In this document: piece after piece, positions 5,916 to 9,819 of the stretch
Position numbering within the stretch: the stretch's first letter is position 1
Layout: every line of letters starts with the position of its first letter
DNA from: Pelomonas sp966111775
Lineage (GTDB): Bacteria; Pseudomonadota; Gammaproteobacteria; Burkholderiales; Burkholderiaceae_C
DNA: 9,819 bases
Reading direction: 5' to 3'
Assembly: GCA_966111775.1 (NCBI GenBank)
Contig: CBHWBD010000193.1
Location: 1 to 9,819 of the forward strand
Made by a program: the position numbers and the translations under genes
Notes under the pieces: generated by a model
What the model was told of the DNA's origin: nothing
Seen by the model: only the letters and a program-made list of their open reading frames with translations
The model's database searches: none

Positions 5916-6581
5916 CTATTTGGCGCTTGCCGCCCCGCGCTGGCGTTCCGCCATGATGCGGCGCAGCTCCGTGGCCATCAGGTCGCGGCCGCCCCGCTGG
6001 GCAAAGTCGGCCGCCGTCAGCTCCTGCTCGTTGGCGGCGCGAGGCTCGGCGCCGGCCTTGATGAGCAGGGGCACCAGGTCGCTGTTGCCATAGCGCGCCG
6101 CCATCATCAGCGGCGTCGTGCCGTTCTCGGAGCGCGCGTTCAGCTCGGCGCCCTGCTCGATCAGGAAGGCCGCCACGCCGTTGTCGGGGCCGCTGCAGGC
6201 GTAGTGCAGCGGCGTCCAGCCCGGGCGGTTGACGGAAGCGCCGCGCTTCACCAGGGCCTGGGCCGCCGGCAGCGAGCCGCGGATGGCGGCGATCATCAGC
6301 GGCGTCTCACCCTGGGCATTGGGCTCGTCGACATGCGTGAGCGGCGAAGCCAGCAGGCTGTCCAGCGCGCGCAGCGAGTCCTCGCGCAGGGCGATGAAGA
6401 GGGCCTTGCGGCCGCGCGAATCGGCCTGGTTGGGGTCGATGCCCTTGAGTAGCAGGCCCAGCACGGCACGGCCATCGTTCATCTCGGCGGCGATGACGAA
6501 ATCGTCGATGGGCGCGGCACCCGCGGCACCCGCGGCGCTCGCCGCCAGCAGGGCCAGCGCGGTGATCCAGATCTTTTTCAT
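5916..6581 (-). CDS. Exported ankyrin-repeat protein
   Basis: A protein of 221 residues. The N-terminus is a signal peptide: MKK, a hydrophobic core (IWITALALLAASAAG) and an Ala-rich cleavage region near residues 20-23. The mature protein is built of about five ankyrin repeats. Well-formed ones begin GETPLMIAAIRGS (91), GWTPLHYACSG (121) and GTTPLMMAARYGN (154); degenerate ones lie at about 28-57, 59-90 and 187-215. Ankyrin repeats bind other proteins, so the periplasm is the likely site and a partner is expected, but which one is not evident. Its ATG overlaps the tatD stop codon (ATGA, 6578-6581), so translation is probably coupled. It is the last gene of the operon and is followed by a hairpin terminator. 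A 9-bp tandem repeat (period cgcggcacc, 6513-6536) encodes the AAGAAG part of the signal peptide. Confidence 0.9.
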   Translation of the reverse strand: MKKIWITALALLAASAAGAAGAAPIDDFVIAAEMNDGRAVLGLLLKGIDPNQADSRGRKALFIALREDSLRALDSLLASPLTHVDEPNAQGETPLMIAAIRGSLPAAQALVKRGASVNRPGWTPLHYACSGPDNGVAAFLIEQGAELNARSENGTTPLMMAARYGNSDLVPLLIKAGAEPRAANEQELTAADFAQRGGRDLMATELRRIMAERQRGAASAK

Positions 6582-7363
6582 GCCGTTGCAGGCAGGCCGA
6601 ACAGCCGCCGCGTGTTCGCCGTCGTGCACGCCGCCAGCTCCTCCACCGGCAGGCCGACCGCATCGGCCACGGCCTTGGCGACATGGGGCACATAGGCCGG
6701 CGAATTGGTCTTGCCGCGATAGGGCACGGGGGCCAGATAGGGGCTGTCGGTCTCGATCAGCACCCGGTCCAGCGGCAGCAGCTTCAGCAGGTCGCGCAGG
6801 TCCTGGGCGTTCTTGAAGCTGACGATGCCGGAGAAGGAGATGTAGTAGCCGCGCTCCACCGCCGCCAGGGCCACCTCGGCCGTCTCGGTGAAGCAGTGGA
6901 AGACGCCACCCGCCTGCTCGCCGCCCTCCTCGTCCAGCACGCGCAGGGTGTCGGCCGCGCTGGAGCGGGTGTGGATGACCAGGGGCTTGGCCGCCTGCCT
7001 GGCGGCGCGGATGTGGGTGCGGAAGCGTTCGCGCTGCCACTCCATGTCCTCGACGCTGCGGCCATTCAGGCGGTAGTAGTCCAGCCCTGTCTCGCCGATG
7101 GCGACGATGCGCGGCAGCGCGGCCAGCTTCACCAGCTCGTCGACGCCGGGCTCGCGCATGTCCTCGGTGTCGGGGTGCACGCCCACGGTCGCCCACAGCT
7201 GGGCGTTCTCGAGGGCCAGCGCATGCACGGCCTCGAATTCCTCCATCTGCGTGCAGATGCAGATGGCCTGCTCGACCTGGGCAGCCTGCATGTCGGCCAG
7301 GATGGCGGGCAGGTTCTGCTTCAGCTCGGGGAAGCTGAGATGGCAATGCGAATCAACGAACAT
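6578..7363 (-). CDS. tatD: TatD-family metal-dependent hydrolase (putative DNase)
   Basis: A TIM-barrel metallo-hydrolase of the TatD/YcfH family, normal length at 261 residues. Members are metal-dependent nucleases, and E. coli TatD acts as a 3'-5' exonuclease; the exact substrate of this paralogue group is not settled. Visible metal ligands are D4-H6-H8 (VDSHCHLSF), E91 (IGETGLDYY), H131 (VIHTR), H156 (FHCF) and D206 (IETDSPYLAP). The GVHPD signature is at 61-65 and the C-terminal NTRRLFGL motif is at 250-257. The ATG at 7363 lies 21 nt after pilZ and matches the usual family start, although no good Shine-Dalgarno precedes it. The position after tmk, holB and pilZ is the conserved one seen in many proteobacteria and corresponds to E. 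coli ycfH rather than to the tat-locus tatD. Confidence 0.94.
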   Translation of the reverse strand: MFVDSHCHLSFPELKQNLPAILADMQAAQVEQAICICTQMEEFEAVHALALENAQLWATVGVHPDTEDMREPGVDELVKLAALPRIVAIGETGLDYYRLNGRSVEDMEWQRERFRTHIRAARQAAKPLVIHTRSSAADTLRVLDEEGGEQAGGVFHCFTETAEVALAAVERGYYISFSGIVSFKNAQDLRDLLKLLPLDRVLIETDSPYLAPVPYRGKTNSPAYVPHVAKAVADAVGLPVEELAACTTANTRRLFGLPATA

Positions 7364-7384
7364 CGAACCGGGATCGGGAAGGAA

Positions 7385-7822
7385 TCAGAGCGTCTGCGTC
7401 GGCTTGCTCGAGGAAATCGCGGTGCCGAGGATCTCCTCGATGCGGACACGGATCAGCCGCGTCTTCTCGTCGCCGGGGAAGCGCACGCCCACGCCCTGGG
7501 TGCGGCCACCCGACGCATTGGCCGGTGTCAGCCAGGCCACCTTGCCGGCGACGGGATAGCGCTGGTTGTCCTCGGGCAGGGCCAGCAGCAGATAGACGTC
7601 TTCGCCGAGCTTGTAGTCGCGCGTCGTCGGCACGAACAGGCCGCCCTCCGTGAAGGCCGGGATGTAGGCGGCGTAGAGGGCCGACTTTTCGCGGAAGACC
7701 AGCTGGATGACGCTGGGTCGCGCCCCCGAGGACGCCCCCTGTCCACCCACCGAGGGCAGAGGCAGGCTGCCGCCCATCTGGCTGGGCTGGAAAGTCGAAG
7801 ACTTGGAGGTGGGGTCGCTCAT
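7385..7822 (-). CDS. pilZ: Type IV pilus assembly protein PilZ
   Basis: The 145-residue protein carries a PilZ-type core at about 36-130, with the blocks KSALYAAYIPAFTEGGLFVP, YKLGEDVYLLLALPE, VAGKVAWLTP and GVGVRF, which match the founding Pseudomonas PilZ closely. That subtype is needed for type IV pilus biogenesis, working with PilB and FimX in the species studied. It lacks the RxxxR and D/NxSxxG residues for cyclic-di-GMP; this protein also has TEGG where D/NxSxxG would be and no RxxxR at the front, so it should not bind the nucleotide itself. Residues 1-35 are a Ser/Gly/Pro-rich tail longer than in Pseudomonas; Met16 is an alternative start. It begins 15 nt after the holB stop. No pil genes occur elsewhere in the window. 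Confidence 0.93.
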   Translation of the reverse strand: MSDPTSKSSTFQPSQMGGSLPLPSVGGQGASSGARPSVIQLVFREKSALYAAYIPAFTEGGLFVPTTRDYKLGEDVYLLLALPEDNQRYPVAGKVAWLTPANASGGRTQGVGVRFPGDEKTRLIRVRIEEILGTAISSSKPTQTL

Positions 7823-7837
7823 GAGGCTCGAGTGTAG

Positions 7838-8845
7838 TCAGCGCGCCGCCGCCGCGATGGCAGCCTGGGCCTGGGCGACCAGGGCCTCGATCCACAGGCT
7901 GGCGTTGAGCGGGTGGTCAGCATGGCGGGAGGCGCGGCGCAGCTCGGCATCCCAGGCCAGCAAAGGCGCCGGGCGCTTGGGTGAAGGCAGTGACGCGGCA
8001 GCAAAGAACTGGCCCGGCCGGCCATGGCTGCGACGTACCAGGTCATGGCACAGGCGCTGCAGGGCGTCGATGGCGCGCGGTGGCGCCCAATCCGACAGGG
8101 CCGCCACTTCGCCACGGGCCACACGCTTGGGCAGGGCCTGCCAGGTCGCATCGGTCAGGCCGGCCTCGTGCCAGGCCAAGGCCTGCTGGGGACGGCCGCC
8201 AGTGGCATCGAGCAGGCCTTCAGCGCCGTCCAGGCCCTTGGACGCCAGCCAGGCCAGCGCGGCAGCGCGTTCAGGCAGCGGCAACGGCAGGGGCTGGCAG
8301 CGGCTGCGGATGGTGGGCAGCAGCGCGGCGCTGTCGTGGCTGGCCAGCGCAAAACGCAGCAGCCCCGACGGCTCCTCCAGCGTCTTCAACAGCGCATTGG
8401 CCGCGATGCCGTTCAGAGCCTCGGCCGGGAAGATGACGACCACCTTGGCCTTGCCGCGCGCCGAAGTGGCCTGGGCGAAAGCCAGCAGATTGCGCACCGC
8501 CTCGACCTTGACCTCCTTGCTGGGCTTGGCCTTGCCGGCCTTGGGGGCATCCGGCTCTTCGAAAGGCAGGCCGAGAGATTCGCGCGCCGCGGCATCCAGC
8601 GCCTCGGGCATCAGCAGCTGGAAGTCGGGATGCGTGCCGCTGGCGAACAGCTTGCAGCTGGCGCAATGGCCGCAGGCGGGCTGGGCCTCGCCGCGGTTCT
8701 CGCACAGCCAGCTCTGGGCCAGCTTGACGGCCAGTTCCAGCTGGCCGACGCCGGCCGGCCCCTGCACCAGCAGGGCATGCGAGCGCGCCCGCGCCAGCGC
8801 ATCGGCCAGCGGCGCCTGCAGCCAGGGGAGATCGGCGTTCAGCAT
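7838..8845 (-). CDS. holB: DNA polymerase III delta prime subunit
   Basis: Delta prime is the rigid stator subunit of the clamp loader that opens the beta clamp for replication. The 335-residue protein shows the AAA+ layout of the family: a P-loop-like GPAGVGQ (29-35), a zinc-binding cysteine set C48, C58, C61, C64 (CGHCASC), then NALLKTLEEP (150-159) and the IRSRCQ motif with its SRC arginine finger. The P-loop lysine is replaced by Gln35, so ATP binding is not expected, as is known for E. coli delta prime. A Lys/Pro/Ala-rich insertion lies at about 99-113. The ATG at 8845 fits the family start; the open frame to 9097 is antisense-type composition inside tmk. The ATG abuts a GC-rich inverted repeat and lacks a clear Shine-Dalgarno. 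pilZ follows after 15 nt. Confidence 0.93.
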   Translation of the reverse strand: MLNADLPWLQAPLADALARARSHALLVQGPAGVGQLELAVKLAQSWLCENRGEAQPACGHCASCKLFASGTHPDFQLLMPEALDAAARESLGLPFEEPDAPKAGKAKPSKEVKVEAVRNLLAFAQATSARGKAKVVVIFPAEALNGIAANALLKTLEEPSGLLRFALASHDSAALLPTIRSRCQPLPLPLPERAAALAWLASKGLDGAEGLLDATGGRPQQALAWHEAGLTDATWQALPKRVARGEVAALSDWAPPRAIDALQRLCHDLVRRSHGRPGQFFAAASLPSPKRPAPLLAWDAELRRASRHADHPLNASLWIEALVAQAQAAIAAAAR

Positions 8846-8878
8846 GTCGGCGTCGCCCGGCCGCCCGTAGGCGCCGAC
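8846..8878 (-). repeat. Inverted repeat abutting the holB start codon
   Basis: The 7-mers gtcggcg (8846-8852) and cgccgac (8872-8878) are perfectly complementary around a 19-nt GC-rich centre. On the mRNA the 3' arm ends directly at the holB AUG, so the stem would cover the region where a ribosome-binding site should be. The match is visible in the sequence; an effect on holB translation is inference. Confidence 0.5.
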
Positions 8879-8919
8879 GCGCCCCCTCGGGGGGCAGTGA
8901 ACAAAGTGAACGCGGGGGC
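8879..8919. repeat. GC-rich intergenic stem-loop element with short direct repeats
   Basis: The tmk-holB gap holds a stem gccccc (8881-8886) / gggggc (8890-8895) with a 3-nt loop, then a direct repeat agtgaac (8896-8902 and 8905-8911) separated by AA, then gcgggggc (8912-8919), which could pair with the first arm instead. The alternative pairing gives two mutually exclusive folds. From memory, stretches of this form recur between genes in Rubrivivax-like and Comamonadaceae genomes, so I treat it as a dispersed repeat; only one copy is present here. Its position immediately after the tmk stop fits such an insertion. Confidence 0.55.
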
Positions 8920-8921
8920 AG

Positions 8922-9536
8922 TCATGTCGGATAGCGTTGTTCGAGGACGGCCAGCACCTGGGCCGCGACCTGTTCGACGGTACCGCTGGCGTCGACGCGC
9001 GCGATGCGGCCCGGCGCCTTGGCCGCACGGGCCGCGTAGCCGGCGCGCACGCGCTCGAAGAAGTCCAGGTCCTGCTGCTCAATGCGGTCGGCCTCACGGG
9101 CGCTGGCGCGGCGCGCGGCGGCTTGGCTCGCGGGCAGGTCGAACCACAGCGTCAGTTCGGGCTCGGTGCCTTCCTGCACCCAGTCGGCGAGCGACTCCAG
9201 CACGCTCAGCGGCAGGCCGCGGCCACCGCCCTGGTAGGCGAAGCTGGCGTCGGTGAAGCGGTCGCAGAGCAGGGTCTTGCCGGCGGCCAGCGCCGGCTTG
9301 ATGACCGTCTCGACATGGTCGCGGCGGCCGGCAAACATCAGCAGCAACTCGGTCAGCGAGCCCATGGCCTGCTTCAGCACGATGTCGCGCAGGGTCTCGG
9401 CCAGCGGCGTGCCGCCGGGCTCGCGGCTCAGCTGGACATCGGCGCCGCGGGCGCGGAACCAGTCGGCCACGGCCTGGATGTGGGTGGACTTGCCGGCACC
9501 GTCGATGCCCTCGAAAGAAATGAACCGACCAGTCAC
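8922..9536 (-). CDS. tmk: Thymidylate kinase
   Basis: Tmk phosphorylates dTMP to dTDP with ATP, in the cytoplasm, on the way to dTTP. The 204-residue length is normal. Motifs in order: P-loop GIDGAGKST (10-18), REPGGTP (38-44) for dTMP binding, CDRFTDASFAYQGGGRG (91-107) with the DRF triplet, and a LID region around 142-153 with several arginines and the conserved DRIE. The start is GTG; it overlaps the mltG stop as GTGA (9533-9536), which indicates translational coupling. No strong Shine-Dalgarno precedes it. The gene is followed by holB across a 76-nt gap containing the repeat elements, the widest intergenic gap inside this otherwise compact operon. Confidence 0.97.
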   Translation of the reverse strand: MTGRFISFEGIDGAGKSTHIQAVADWFRARGADVQLSREPGGTPLAETLRDIVLKQAMGSLTELLLMFAGRRDHVETVIKPALAAGKTLLCDRFTDASFAYQGGGRGLPLSVLESLADWVQEGTEPELTLWFDLPASQAAARRASAREADRIEQQDLDFFERVRAGYAARAAKAPGRIARVDASGTVEQVAAQVLAVLEQRYPT

Positions 9537-9819
9537 TTGCCGCCGCGTTGGTATTTGTTGACCGCGCGATTGTGCGCGGTGAGGTCTTCGCTGAATTCGC
9601 TGCTGCCGTCGCCGCGGGCGACGAAATACACCGCCTTGATGGGCGCCGGGTCCAGGGCCGCCTGCAGCGAGGCGGCGCCGGGCATGGCGATGGGCGTCGG
9701 CGGCAGGCCGCCGCGGGTGTAGGTGTTGTAGGGCGTGTCGGCCAGCAGATCGCGCTTGCGCAGATTGCCGTCGAAGGCCTCGCCCAGGCCGTAGATGACG
9801 GTCGGGTCGGTCTGCAGCG
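9533..9819 (-). CDS. mltG: Endolytic murein transglycosylase MltG, C-terminal part
   Basis: The 5' end is outside the window; the visible 94 codons end at TGA (9535-9533). MltG is an inner-membrane lytic transglycosylase that cuts nascent glycan strands and is thought to stop their elongation. Recognisable family blocks are QTDPTVIYGLG, FDGNLRKRDL, DTPYNTYTRGGLPPTPIAMPG and VYFVARGDGSSEFS, followed by the usual ending HNRAVNKYQ. The catalytic glutamate lies in the missing upstream part, so integrity of the active site cannot be judged. The reading frame is intact to the edge. The gene heads the tmk-holB-pilZ-tatD cluster, the common betaproteobacterial and gammaproteobacterial order. Confidence 0.93.
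   Translation of the reverse strand, partial: LQTDPTVIYGLGEAFDGNLRKRDLLADTPYNTYTRGGLPPTPIAMPGAASLQAALDPAPIKAVYFVARGDGSSEFSEDLTAHNRAVNKYQRGGK

Noticed and set aside
6683..7837. 384-codon plus-strand frame opposite tatD and pilZ
   Set aside because: Composition is that of a complement of GC-rich coding DNA, and it covers two firmly identified genes.
8024..9256. 410-codon plus-strand frame opposite holB and tmk
   Set aside because: Same reasoning: no motif, runs of Gln/Gly/Arg, and it spans an intergenic repeat element.
9561..9580. 7-bp inverted repeat accgcgc/gcgcggt before tmk
   Set aside because: It lies inside the conserved 3' coding end of mltG (AHNRAV), so the codons explain it well enough.
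1..9819. Mobile elements, CRISPR arrays, toxin-antitoxin or defence genes
   Set aside because: No transposase, integrase, regularly spaced repeats or recognisable toxin/antitoxin or defence domains were seen in any frame that I accept as coding.

Overview
The window is high-GC chromosomal DNA from a betaproteobacterium. Gene content and protein wording point to Burkholderiales, most likely the Rubrivivax/Roseateles/Leptothrix group. The supporting evidence is the order mltG-tmk-holB-pilZ-tatD, the adjacent earP-efp pair whose EF-P carries Arg32, and the uvrC/pgsA neighbourhood. The genus is an inference. Nothing looks recently acquired: I see no insertion sequence, phage gene, integrase or CRISPR array.

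Layout. (A) 1-3824 is a minus-strand run. Read in its own direction it is uvrC (nucleotide excision repair), a TonB-like proline-rich lipoprotein, pgsA (phosphatidylglycerophosphate synthase), hupB (HU nucleoid protein) and tRNA-Val(UAC), which is cut by the left edge. (B) 3856-5523 is a plus-strand pair, earP and efp. EarP is the rhamnosyltransferase that modifies EF-P on Arg32, and that arginine is present. earP diverges from uvrC with only 31 bp between start codons. (C) Around 5545-5890 efp meets a small unknown minus-strand gene of 74 codons. One strong bidirectional terminator is shared by the two, and a second long hairpin lies upstream of the small gene. (D) 5916-9819 is a tight minus-strand operon: mltG (3' part only), tmk, holB, pilZ, tatD and an exported ankyrin-repeat protein. 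Several joints are 4-nt start/stop overlaps.

How the genes work together. Most are housekeeping: murein synthesis termination (MltG), dTTP supply (Tmk), clamp loading (delta prime), type IV pilus assembly (PilZ), DNA processing or repair (TatD, UvrC), phospholipid synthesis (PgsA), nucleoid structure (HU) and rescue of polyproline-stalled ribosomes (EF-P with EarP). The less explained parts are the lipoprotein inserted between uvrC and pgsA, the exported ankyrin protein coupled to tatD, the 74-aa ORF, the long N-terminal helix of UvrC, and a GC-rich stem-loop element with short direct repeats in the tmk-holB gap. I found no convincing undescribed multi-gene system. Long plus-strand open frames opposite uvrC, tatD and holB look like GC-driven shadows.
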